Below, piece by piece: positions 32,908 to 39,912 of a stretch of 64,000 bases of DNA. This DNA is from CAWAYR01 sp050250955 (GTDB lineage: Bacteria; Acidobacteriota; Vicinamibacteria; Vicinamibacterales; UBA2999), in the NCBI GenBank assembly GCA_050250955.1, contig JBFWNR010000001.1:558001-622000 (forward strand). Reading direction: 5' to 3'. The notes under the pieces were generated by a model, which was given only the letters and a program-made list of their open reading frames with translations, was not told the origin of the DNA and did no database searches. The first letter of the stretch is position 1, and each line of letters starts with the position of its first letter. A program made the position numbers and the translations under genes.

Positions 32908-34536
32908 GTGCCGTTCCGATCGCTTCGCGCGCGCCTGCTCGTCGCCGTCGGCGCCCTGGTCGTCTGCCTCACCGGTGCCACCCTGACCTACGTGGGCTGG
33001 CTGGCCGGCCAGGCCGTCGCCGACCGCCTGACCGCCGACCTGCTGCGCAGCCGCGACGTCCTCACCGCGGCCGGGCAGGCGCGCTACGACCGCCTCGCCC
33101 TGGTCGCGCGGCTGCTGGCGTCGTTCCCGCAGCTGATGGCGCTCATGGGCACCGACGCCGCCACCGTGCGCGACTTCCTGGCCGACTACCGCGAGCGGAA
33201 CGCCCGCAACGAGCTGCTGCTCGCGTTCGACGCCAGCGGCGCGGTGGTGGCCCGAAGCGACACCTTCGCGCCGTTGACGGTGCCCGACGCCCGCACGGCG
33301 TGGCTCGAGCCGGCGTTGTCCGGGCAGCCCGTCTTCGGTCTCGTGGTCGTCGACGGGCGGCCGCACCACATGGCCCTGGTGCCGGCTGAAGCGGGCGGGA
33401 CGGTGTTCGGCTTCGTCGCCGCGGCCGCGCCGATCGACGACCGCTGGGCGGCGACGCTGCGCGACGCCAGCGGCCGCGAGATGGCGGTGCTGACCGGCGA
33501 GGGCCTGGCCGGCACGACACTCGGCCCGGGAAGGGTGCCGTGGCGGACCGCCGCCGACGTCCCGGCCGGCACCGCCGTCGTCGATCTCGACCTGGACGGC
33601 GAGCGGTTCGAGGCCGTCGACGTCGGCGATCCGCACGCGCCGGCGCTGGCCGTGGTCGCGCTGCAGTCGGTGGACCTGGCGCTGGCGCCGTATCGCAACA
33701 TCCAGCGCGGCCTCGGGCTGCTCGGTCTGCTGGCCGCCGCCGGCGGCATCGCCGCCGCGGCCATGCTGGCCCGCTCGATCACCGCACCGGTCGCGGCCCT
33801 GTCGGCCGCCACCCGCGCGGTGGCGCAGGGGCGCTTCGACGTCACACTGCCGGTCACCGGCCAGGACGAACTCGCCCAGCTGTCGCAGGCGTTCAATTCG
33901 ATGACCGCGGGTTTGCGCGAGCGGGCCGACATGCAGAAGTTCGTGTCGCAAGGCACGGTGGACATGATCCAGCGCGCCGCCGGCCGGCTGGATCCGCACA
34001 GCGGCACGCGGCAGGAGGTGACGCTGCTCTTCTGCGACATCCGCGGCTTCACGGCGTTTGCCGAGCACCTGCCGCCGGAGGACGCCGTGGCGCTGCTGAA
34101 CGGCGAGCTCCAGCGCCAGGCCGAGGTGATCGCGCGGTTCCACGGCGATGTCGACAAGTTCCTCGGCGACGGCGTGTTCGCGCACTTCACCGGGCCCGAC
34201 AAGGCGCTCGACGCCATCCGCTGCGCCGTCGACCTGCATCGCGCGCGCGCCGCCGGCGGCGACGCACTGGCCGCCCTGGGCGTCGGCGTGGGCATCGCGA
34301 CCGGGGAGGTGATCGTCGGCAGCGTCGGCAGCGCCAGGCGGCTCGACTACACCGCAGTCGGCGCCGCGGTGAACCTGGCGGCGCGGCTGTGCGCGGTGGC
34401 CGAACCCGGCGAGACGCTGATCAACGAGACGACCTTCGCCGCCGTGCGCGGCCTGGTGGCCGCCGAGCCGGCGCCGCCGATCACCGTCAAGGGCTTCAGC
34501 GAGCCGGTACGCGCTTTCCGCATGCGCGCCAGTTGA
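32908..34536 (+). CDS. membrane class III adenylate cyclase with periplasmic sensor and HAMP
   Basis: A 542-residue receptor cyclase. Helix 1 at ~10-32, a periplasmic sensor of ~230 residues with the layout of double-Cache/CHASE4-type domains, helix 2 at ~267-287, HAMP at ~288-340, then the cyclase domain from ~368. Catalytic residues are visible: metal Asp D377 (LFCDIRGFTAF) and D421 (FLGDGVF), adenine-selecting Lys K417 and Asp D480 (RRLDYTAVG), transition-state Asn N489 and Arg R493 (VNLAARL). This set predicts ATP rather than GTP as substrate, hence cAMP output. The GTG start follows a TAAGCT hexamer. A REP-like palindrome directly follows the stop. Confidence 0.9.
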   Translation: MPFRSLRARLLVAVGALVVCLTGATLTYVGWLAGQAVADRLTADLLRSRDVLTAAGQARYDRLALVARLLASFPQLMALMGTDAATVRDFLADYRERNARNELLLAFDASGAVVARSDTFAPLTVPDARTAWLEPALSGQPVFGLVVVDGRPHHMALVPAEAGGTVFGFVAAAAPIDDRWAATLRDASGREMAVLTGEGLAGTTLGPGRVPWRTAADVPAGTAVVDLDLDGERFEAVDVGDPHAPALAVVALQSVDLALAPYRNIQRGLGLLGLLAAAGGIAAAAMLARSITAPVAALSAATRAVAQGRFDVTLPVTGQDELAQLSQAFNSMTAGLRERADMQKFVSQGTVDMIQRAAGRLDPHSGTRQEVTLLFCDIRGFTAFAEHLPPEDAVALLNGELQRQAEVIARFHGDVDKFLGDGVFAHFTGPDKALDAIRCAVDLHRARAAGGDALAALGVGVGIATGEVIVGSVGSARRLDYTAVGAAVNLAARLCAVAEPGETLINETTFAAVRGLVAAEPAPPITVKGFSEPVRAFRMRAS

Positions 34537-34584
34537 GGGGTCAGACCCCTTTCCGGCCCTGGCCTGAATTGGGGTCTGGCCCCT
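34536..34584. repeat. REP-like palindromic element
   Basis: Two 14-base arms, AGGGGTCAGACCCC (34536-34549) and the reverse complement of AGGGGCCAGACCCC (34571-34584), match at 13 of 14 positions. The first arm is itself nearly palindromic (GGGGTC-A-GACCCC). It lies between convergent genes, overlapping the last base of the cyclase stop codon, so it may also end transcription from both sides. Confidence 0.6.
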
Positions 34585-34620
34585 GTCTGGGCGGAGCCGG
34601 AGTAGTGGCAGATTCGGCCG

Positions 34621-35283
34621 CTACGGCTGTTTGTAGGCCTCGGGCGGGTACGGCTTGCCGAACTTGTTGGTGTGCGGCACGGCCGAGAAGCCGCTCTCGT
34701 CCAGCGACAGCGGCGGCGCCGCGGTGGCGCCGGCCACGCTCACCTCGACGGTCACCGCTTCGGCCCGTTCCGAGAGCGCCGTGAGCCGATAGCGGCCGGG
34801 TGGCAGTTCGAGCCGGAAGGCGCCGCCCGGCGCCGCGACCGCGGCCCACGGGGTCGGCGCCGCGACGACCACCGCGGTCATCTGCGGGTGGATGTTGCAG
34901 AACACCCGCACGACGCCGGCCGCGGCCATCGTCCGGCTCTTCGACGCCCCGCTGCGATAGAGGCCGAGGTCGAAGGCGTTTCCCGGCGACAGCGAGAACA
35001 CGTTGTGGAAGATGCCGTCGCGGTTGGGGAAGCGCACCGTCGTGCCGACCGGCACGGCGAGCACCCGCGGCAGGAACGTCTTGTCGCGCTGCTCGATCGA
35101 CACCGGCGGCGCCGGCCGGGTGGGCGCCGCGCCGTCCAGCGGCTCGGCATAGACGACCGCCGCCGCCGCCGCGGCGCCGGCTCGCACCCGCGTCGTCACC
35201 GTCCCGCTCAGCACGTCGGCGCCAGCGGGCCACGGCAGTGCAATCGCACACAGAGCGAACCAGACGGCTCGTGACGGCGTCAT
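34621..35283 (-). CDS. periplasmic cupredoxin-like (plastocyanin-type) protein
   Basis: A 220-residue exported protein with signal peptide 1-22. The cupredoxin core spans ~60-140 with all four type 1 copper ligands: H93 in IFHNVFSLSP, and C129, H132 and M135 in VFCNIHPQM. The C-terminal ~80 residues form a second beta module (GGAFRLELPPGRYRLTALSER) resembling a carboxypeptidase-regulatory domain. Such proteins shuttle electrons or deliver copper in the periplasm. No oxidase lies beside it, but the cytochrome/copper monooxygenase and PQQ dehydrogenase elsewhere in the window would need such carriers. TAGGAT lies 12 bases before the ATG, so the leader is very short. Confidence 0.85.
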   Translation of the reverse strand: MTPSRAVWFALCAIALPWPAGADVLSGTVTTRVRAGAAAAAAVVYAEPLDGAAPTRPAPPVSIEQRDKTFLPRVLAVPVGTTVRFPNRDGIFHNVFSLSPGNAFDLGLYRSGASKSRTMAAAGVVRVFCNIHPQMTAVVVAAPTPWAAVAAPGGAFRLELPPGRYRLTALSERAEAVTVEVSVAGATAAPPLSLDESGFSAVPHTNKFGKPYPPEAYKQP

Positions 35284-35295
35284 CGTGTGCCGACC

Positions 35296-35301
35296 ATCCT
35301 A
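35296..35301 (-). promoter_or_regulatory. -10 element of the cupredoxin gene
   Basis: TAGGAT on the minus strand, ending 12 bases before the ATG at 35283; directly downstream of a CGGCTGG-type repeat. Confidence 0.4.
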
Positions 35302-35328
35302 GCCGCTGGCCGCCAGCCGCCAGCCGCT
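35301..35328 (-). repeat. CGGCTGG-type short interspersed repeat, copy 1
   Basis: On the minus strand AGCGGCTGGCGGCTGGC followed by GGCCAGCGGCTAG. It shares AGCGGCTGGCGGC with copies at 44775 and 54593, and it occupies the gap between two genes on the same strand. Confidence 0.55.
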
Positions 35329-35335
35329 TCACGTG

Positions 35336-36739
35336 TCAAAAGGTCACCGCGAACACGGCGTTGACGTGATGGTTCTCGCGGTTCACCGGCACCGGCCCGT
35401 AACGTGTCTGCAGCCACTTGTACTCGAGTGACACCGCGACCTCGGGCGTCAGCCGGATGATCGTGTTGCCGAACGCGCTGGTGTTCCGCAGGCGGCCGAA
35501 CTGGCCGAGACCGTCCGGCCGCCGATCGATCCCGGCGCCGCCGTGGAACGCCACCCGCGACGACGCCCGCAGCCGCGCCTCGACCCAGCCGCCTTCGGAG
35601 CGACCGCGCTGGGCGACGCCGGCACCGTAGGCGTCCATGTCGTCGGCGGCATAGACTTCCCCGGCCACGCCGACGCGGCCGGCGCGGGCCAGGAAGTCCA
35701 CGGCGCCGGCGGTGGAGGCCACCAGGCCGGCACCGAAACGGCTCCAGCCGTAGTGGCCGGACGCGCCGAGGTGGAACTCCCCCGGGGCATCGGGGTCACC
35801 TCGGTCGAAGCCGATGTGGGTTTCGAGGGCCGGTCGCTCGCTCCGCTCGCCGGCGCCGGCCGGCGGCGCAAACACGTAGGCGGGACCGGCGTCGCCCACC
35901 ACCGGTGCCACCAGTCCGGCCTTGACGGCGAACCCGCCGAACGTCTGCTCGACGCGCACCTGCGGGGCGCGGAGGTAGAGGTTGCCGGCGCGGAAGAACT
36001 GCGGGAAGGCGAACGCCGCCAGCGACGTCGGGTCGCGGGGCGCGAGCAGCACGTGGTCCTGCCCCACCTCGACGGCGGTGCCGCCGCGCTCGAGGCGACC
36101 GAAGGCATAGAGCAGGCGCGGCAGGCCCATCACCGTCCCGGTGACGAATCCGGGCGTGCCGCCGAAGAAATCGACGATGAGCGTGCCGCGCGCCATCCAG
36201 CCGCCAACCGGAATCGCGCCGACGTCGAAGCCGAGACGGCTCTGGCGTACGGTCGTCGTCATCGACCCGCCCGCGGTCTGGCCGACCAGGTTGGGCCCCT
36301 CCAGCCAGTTGGCCTCGGCGGAGTTGTAGACGGTGTTGGACAGGATGGTGCCCGACAGCGTGACCGGGAAGCGCGAGGCCGACGCCACCTTCTCCTGGGC
36401 GAGCTGTTCGACCTGCGACTGCAGCATCTCGACCGGCACCGTCGCCGGCTGGGCGGCGGGCGGCGGCGCACTCGACGCCGGCGGGCCCTGACGCAGGGCC
36501 GCCAGTTCGCGCCCGAGCGCGCCCAGCGCCGCCCGCAGCTCGGCGATCTCGTCGCGCAGCGCCTCGACGTCGCGGCGGCTGACCGCGCCGTCGTCGGCCG
36601 CGGCCGTGGCACCGCCGGCCCCCGGCGCCGCGGCGTCCTGCGCGGCCAGGACGGTCGGTGCGGCGATCAGCATGGTCAGGCCGATCGCAGCGGCCAGCGG
36701 AGCGGAGGCGATCGAACACGCGGCGGGATGGCGGGTCAT
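35336..36739 (-). CDS. outer-membrane porin-like protein with N-terminal coiled coil
   Basis: A 467-residue exported protein. Signal peptide (residues 1-35, ending VLAAQ), a short coiled coil (about 55-90, SRRDVEALRDEIAELRAALG) and a Pro/Ala linker, then ~330 residues of alternating strand and turn with Gly/aromatic girdles ending NAVFAVTF, the terminal Phe of outer-membrane barrels. The layout is that of SLH-less porins or OprO/DcaP-like barrels; solute unknown. The ATG at 36739 is six bases past a TACAAT hexamer, so the mRNA is probably leaderless. The frame runs on upstream only through unlikely sequence. Confidence 0.75.
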   Translation of the reverse strand: MTRHPAACSIASAPLAAAIGLTMLIAAPTVLAAQDAAAPGAGGATAAADDGAVSRRDVEALRDEIAELRAALGALGRELAALRQGPPASSAPPPAAQPATVPVEMLQSQVEQLAQEKVASASRFPVTLSGTILSNTVYNSAEANWLEGPNLVGQTAGGSMTTTVRQSRLGFDVGAIPVGGWMARGTLIVDFFGGTPGFVTGTVMGLPRLLYAFGRLERGGTAVEVGQDHVLLAPRDPTSLAAFAFPQFFRAGNLYLRAPQVRVEQTFGGFAVKAGLVAPVVGDAGPAYVFAPPAGAGERSERPALETHIGFDRGDPDAPGEFHLGASGHYGWSRFGAGLVASTAGAVDFLARAGRVGVAGEVYAADDMDAYGAGVAQRGRSEGGWVEARLRASSRVAFHGGAGIDRRPDGLGQFGRLRNTSAFGNTIIRLTPEVAVSLEYKWLQTRYGPVPVNRENHHVNAVFAVTF

Positions 36740-36745
36740 CCGCGC

Positions 36746-36751
36746 ATTGTA
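36746..36751 (-). promoter_or_regulatory. -10 element, leaderless promoter of the porin gene
   Basis: TACAAT on the minus strand, six bases before the ATG at 36739. Confidence 0.5.
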
Positions 36752-36851
36752 GCGACGGCGATCCACGCGGGATCCGGCGGTTCGGTAGGGAAACGGTTTG
36801 AAACCGAAATCACACCGCCGCGCGAGGGCGGCGGGAGCGGGCCACTCGCCG

Positions 36852-37409
36852 CTAGCGCCCGCCGAGGAACGTGCCGAGCATCCCGCCGAGGTCGTCGACG
36901 ACCGAGCCGTCGCCGTCGGCGTCGAGCATCGGCGCCAGCATCCCCATGAGGTCACCGCCGGGCACGGCGCCGCCCGGCCCGGGCCGGGGCGTCGCGCTGG
37001 CGCGCGTCGCCATGCTGCCCATGACCATCGCCGCCACGACCGGCAGCATGCGCTTCAGCACGTCGGCGCCGACCCCGCTCGACTCGGCGGCGCGCGCCGC
37101 CACCTGGCGGCTGACGTCCTTGCTGCCGAAGACGTGGCCGAGGATGCCGTTGCCCTCGGCGGTCGTCGCCGGCTGGCCGAGGCTGGCCAGGTCGTCGAGA
37201 AAGCGCGCGTGGCCACCGCCGGCCAGGGCTCCGGCCAGGCTGGCCAGGCCGCCTTCCTGCCGCGCGTTGCGCGACAGCCCGGCGGTGATGGCCGGCACGA
37301 GGGCCGACAGCGCCGCCGTGGCCTGGTCGTGGCTCAGCCCGAACTGGCGGCCGAGCTCGTTCACGGCGCCGCCGTCACGGGCGGCGAGGATGGCGTCGAG
37401 CATCTGCAT
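36852..37409 (-). CDS. DUF937 domain protein
   Basis: A 185-residue protein with the DUF937 pattern: LDAILAARDGGAVNELGRQF, SHDQATAALSALVPAITAGL, and GNGILGHVFGSKDVSRQVAARAAESSG, VLKRMLPVVAAMVMGSM. The C-terminal third is Gly/Pro-rich and ends with the Asp-rich LDADGDGSVVDDLGGMLG, which resembles a degenerate calcium-binding loop. No signal peptide is present. Family function is unknown. AGGAG lies before the ATG. A small charged protein is encoded 31 bases upstream on the same strand, and the two may be co-transcribed. Confidence 0.8.
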   Translation of the reverse strand: MQMLDAILAARDGGAVNELGRQFGLSHDQATAALSALVPAITAGLSRNARQEGGLASLAGALAGGGHARFLDDLASLGQPATTAEGNGILGHVFGSKDVSRQVAARAAESSGVGADVLKRMLPVVAAMVMGSMATRASATPRPGPGGAVPGGDLMGMLAPMLDADGDGSVVDDLGGMLGTFLGGR

Positions 37410-37440
37410 GGGCGCTCCTGGCGGGGCTGGCCGGCGACCG

Positions 37441-37683
37441 TCAGTCCTCGGACTCGTCGTCGGCGGCGGCCTCGTCGTCGTTCAGATCGGACAGGTCGTC
37501 GCCCCACGGGTTGGCCTGAGGCCCGGGGACGATGCCGGCGATGTCGGGATCGACGCCGGGCGGGGCCTGCGGCGCCTGGGCCCGGCGTTCCTTGGCCTCG
37601 GCGCGCTTCAAGGTCTTCTGCTTGGCTCGGTCTTGCCGCGCGCGCTCACGGTCGCGCTTGCTGCGGGGACGTCCCTGAAACAT
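37441..37683 (-). CDS. small charged protein, unknown function
   Basis: An 80-residue polypeptide with a strongly basic first half (PRSKRDRERARQDRAKQK) and a strongly acidic end (DDLSDLNDDEAAADDESED). It resembles small conserved bacterial proteins of unknown role with a KRxRE-rich helix that could bind nucleic acid or the ribosome. GGAG lies eight bases before the ATG. It is followed on the same strand by the DUF937 gene. The charge split argues for a real gene, since shadow frames here are Arg/Ala/Pro-rich throughout. Confidence 0.6.
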   Translation of the reverse strand: MFQGRPRSKRDRERARQDRAKQKTLKRAEAKERRAQAPQAPPGVDPDIAGIVPGPQANPWGDDLSDLNDDEAAADDESED

Positions 37684-37813
37684 GCCACGCTCCAGTTGGC
37701 GGCGGTCGATGGGGGGCGTCGACGCCGCGGCTCGGGCGCCACGATCGGCGGCGCCGTGTTCCGGATCTTATCAGCCCGGCGCCGGCCCGTGCGCACACCT
37801 GAGCGCCCTGGGC

Positions 37814-37819
37814 TACGAT
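37814..37819 (+). promoter_or_regulatory. -10 element, leaderless promoter of the 37825 gene
   Basis: TACGAT, five bases before the GTG at 37825. Confidence 0.45.
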
Positions 37820-37824
37820 GGCGC

Positions 37825-39186
37825 GTGCGAGTCGATCGCCGCAGCGCGCTCCGCTCTCTGGTCGCGGCGTGGAGCGCGTCGCGGCTGCGGGTCGGGGCGC
37901 AGGCCCTGCCGGAGCCGGCGTGGCTGCTGACCGGCGCGGTCACCGACCACAGCGCCGTCGTCAAAGCCGCCTTCGTCGACCGCCCGGCCAGCGTGCCGCC
38001 GCTCCTGGTCAGCCGACAGCGCGACCTCACCGCGGCGACGGCGGTGCCGGCCCGCGTGATCGACGCGCCGTCGACGTCCTACGCCGGGCGGACCATCGCC
38101 GAGTACCGGCTCGACGGCCTGGATCCGGCCGCCGAGTACTTCGGGGGCATGCGTCCGGGCACCGGCACGCTGGCGCGCTTCAGGACCTTCGGCCGCGGGC
38201 CCTGCAGCTTCGTGGCCGCGTTCGCCTCGTGCGCCGGCGGCACCCGCGTCGTGCCGATGTCGCACGTCTCCAACAGCGGCGTCTTCGCCGCCCTGGCGGC
38301 GCTCGACCCGGACGTCTTCGTCCACATGGGCGACCTGCACTACTACAACATCCCCGGCCCGGCCCGGCCGATCACCGCCGTCGCCGGCCTGTTCCGCCGC
38401 GCCCTCGACCGGGTGCTGTCGCAGGAGCGCCAGGCGCTCTTCTACCGCCGCACGCCGCTCGTCTACGTGTGGGACGACCACGACTACGGCACCGACAACT
38501 CCGACGGCCGGGCGCCGACGCGCGACGCCGCCCGCTTCTACTACGCCTCGGACATCCCGGCCTTCCCGACACCGCTGTCGCCGCGCGCCGACGGCCCGAT
38601 CGCCCAGGTGTTCGACATCGGCCGGGTCCGTTTCCTGGTCACCGACACGCGCTCCGAGCGCAACCCGGCGACCCGGACCATGCTCGGGGCGCCGCAGCTG
38701 GCGTGGCTGCTCGCCGAGCTGGACCGGGCCGCCGCCGAGCAGGTGCCGCTGGTCGTCTGGGTGAACACCGTGCCGTGGATCACCCGCGACGGCGACAGCG
38801 AGGGGTGGGGCCAGTTCGCCGACGAGCGGCGCCGCATCGGCGAACACATCACGACCCTCGGCCTCGGTCCGCGGCTGGTGGTGCTGAGCGGTGATGCCCA
38901 CATGCTGGCGTTCGACGACGGCCGCAACAACCCGCACGGCGGCTTCGTGGTCGCCCAGGCCGCTCCGCTCGACCGGTTCCTGAACACCAAGGGCGGTCCG
39001 TATTCGCACCAGCCGGCCGACCAGCGCAACGGACAGTTCGGCGTGCTGCGGGTGACCGACGACGGCACCACGCTCACCGCCGAACTCCAGGGCCATCGCT
39101 ACGACGGCAGCCGGCGCGCCGCGCCGGTGCCCGGCGTGTCGCTCACCATCCGCTGCAGCGGCGGCACCTGCCGCCTGGTGACCTGA
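37825..39186 (+). CDS. PhoD-like metallophosphatase/phosphodiesterase
   Basis: A 453-residue enzyme of the PhoD-like metallophosphoesterase family. The metal and active-site blocks are in order: CSFVAAFASCAGG, HMGDLHYYNIPG, VYVWDDHDYGTDNSDG and LSGDAHMLAFDDG, with a fibronectin-like N-terminal module (TIAEYRLDGLDPAAEYF). The family usually cleaves phosphate mono- or diesters with Ca2+/Fe3+ centres outside the cytoplasm. No convincing signal peptide is seen, unlike the second PhoD at 55709. The C-terminal tail has two cysteines (IRCSGGTCRLVT). The GTG start is chosen for the TACGAT hexamer five bases away. Substrate unknown. Confidence 0.85.
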   Translation: MRVDRRSALRSLVAAWSASRLRVGAQALPEPAWLLTGAVTDHSAVVKAAFVDRPASVPPLLVSRQRDLTAATAVPARVIDAPSTSYAGRTIAEYRLDGLDPAAEYFGGMRPGTGTLARFRTFGRGPCSFVAAFASCAGGTRVVPMSHVSNSGVFAALAALDPDVFVHMGDLHYYNIPGPARPITAVAGLFRRALDRVLSQERQALFYRRTPLVYVWDDHDYGTDNSDGRAPTRDAARFYYASDIPAFPTPLSPRADGPIAQVFDIGRVRFLVTDTRSERNPATRTMLGAPQLAWLLAELDRAAAEQVPLVVWVNTVPWITRDGDSEGWGQFADERRRIGEHITTLGLGPRLVVLSGDAHMLAFDDGRNNPHGGFVVAQAAPLDRFLNTKGGPYSHQPADQRNGQFGVLRVTDDGTTLTAELQGHRYDGSRRAAPVPGVSLTIRCSGGTCRLVT

Positions 39187-39204
39187 GCACCGCGAGCCGC
39201 GGCT

Positions 39205-39912
39205 TCAGGCGTTGGCGGCCGCCACCAGACCGGACAGCTCCCCGATCCGGGTGACACGCCGGCAGCCGGCGTCGAGGTAGAGCGCGGCCGGGTCGAGCAG
39301 CACCGCGTCGGCGAGCCCGGCGGCCCGCGCCCCTTCGACGTCGATGTGGAAGAAGTCGCCGACGTGCAGCGTCGACGCCGCCGTCGCGCCGCTCTCGGCG
39401 AGCGCGAGGTGGAACAGCCGTGGGTCGGGCTTCTCGACGCCCCACTCGTGCGAGTCGAGGACGACGTCGAACCACCGGGTCAAATCGAGACGATCGAACA
39501 GCCGGCGCAACGTGCCGTTGGCATTGGACACCACCACCAGCCGGACGTCGAGTTCGCGCAGGGCCGCCAGGGCCGGCACCACGTCGTCGGGCACGTGCTC
39601 CCAGACGTTGTGGACGTCGTGGTAGGCGCGCACCTCGGCCAGGGCCCGGTCGGTCGCCGGGCTGGCGGCCAGACCGGCGTGGCGGAGGACGGCCTCGAAG
39701 TAGATCCAGCCGCGCTGCCGATCGTCGGTCCGCGCCATCAGCGCGCCGCGATCCATCTCCAGCTTGGCATGGGGCTCGGCGGCGGCCAGCCGCGCCGCCG
39801 CCACCTCGACGCCGTGGCGGCCGAGGGCCGCGGCCACCCGCGTCCAGTTGGGGTGCACCAGCACGCCGCCGGCATCGAGGAACACGGTGGCGAGGCGCGG
39901 CGGCGCGGTCAT
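39205..39912 (-). CDS. HAD-superfamily hydrolase
   Basis: A 235-residue HAD hydrolase. Motif I is FLDAGGVLVHP, with the nucleophilic Asp but Gly in place of the usual second Asp; motif II Ser/Asn is in VVVSNANGT; motif III Lys is in GVEKPDPRLF; motif IV is HVGDFFHIDVEGARAAG. A helical cap lies between I and II. The DAGGVL variant is seen in dehalogenase-like and poorly characterised members, so phosphatase activity is not assured. The ATG overlaps the stop of the membrane spermidine-synthase-like gene by four bases (ATGA). The convergent PhoD-like gene ends 18 bases away. Confidence 0.88.
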   Translation of the reverse strand: MTAPPRLATVFLDAGGVLVHPNWTRVAAALGRHGVEVAAARLAAAEPHAKLEMDRGALMARTDDRQRGWIYFEAVLRHAGLAASPATDRALAEVRAYHDVHNVWEHVPDDVVPALAALRELDVRLVVVSNANGTLRRLFDRLDLTRWFDVVLDSHEWGVEKPDPRLFHLALAESGATAASTLHVGDFFHIDVEGARAAGLADAVLLDPAALYLDAGCRRVTRIGELSGLVAAANA

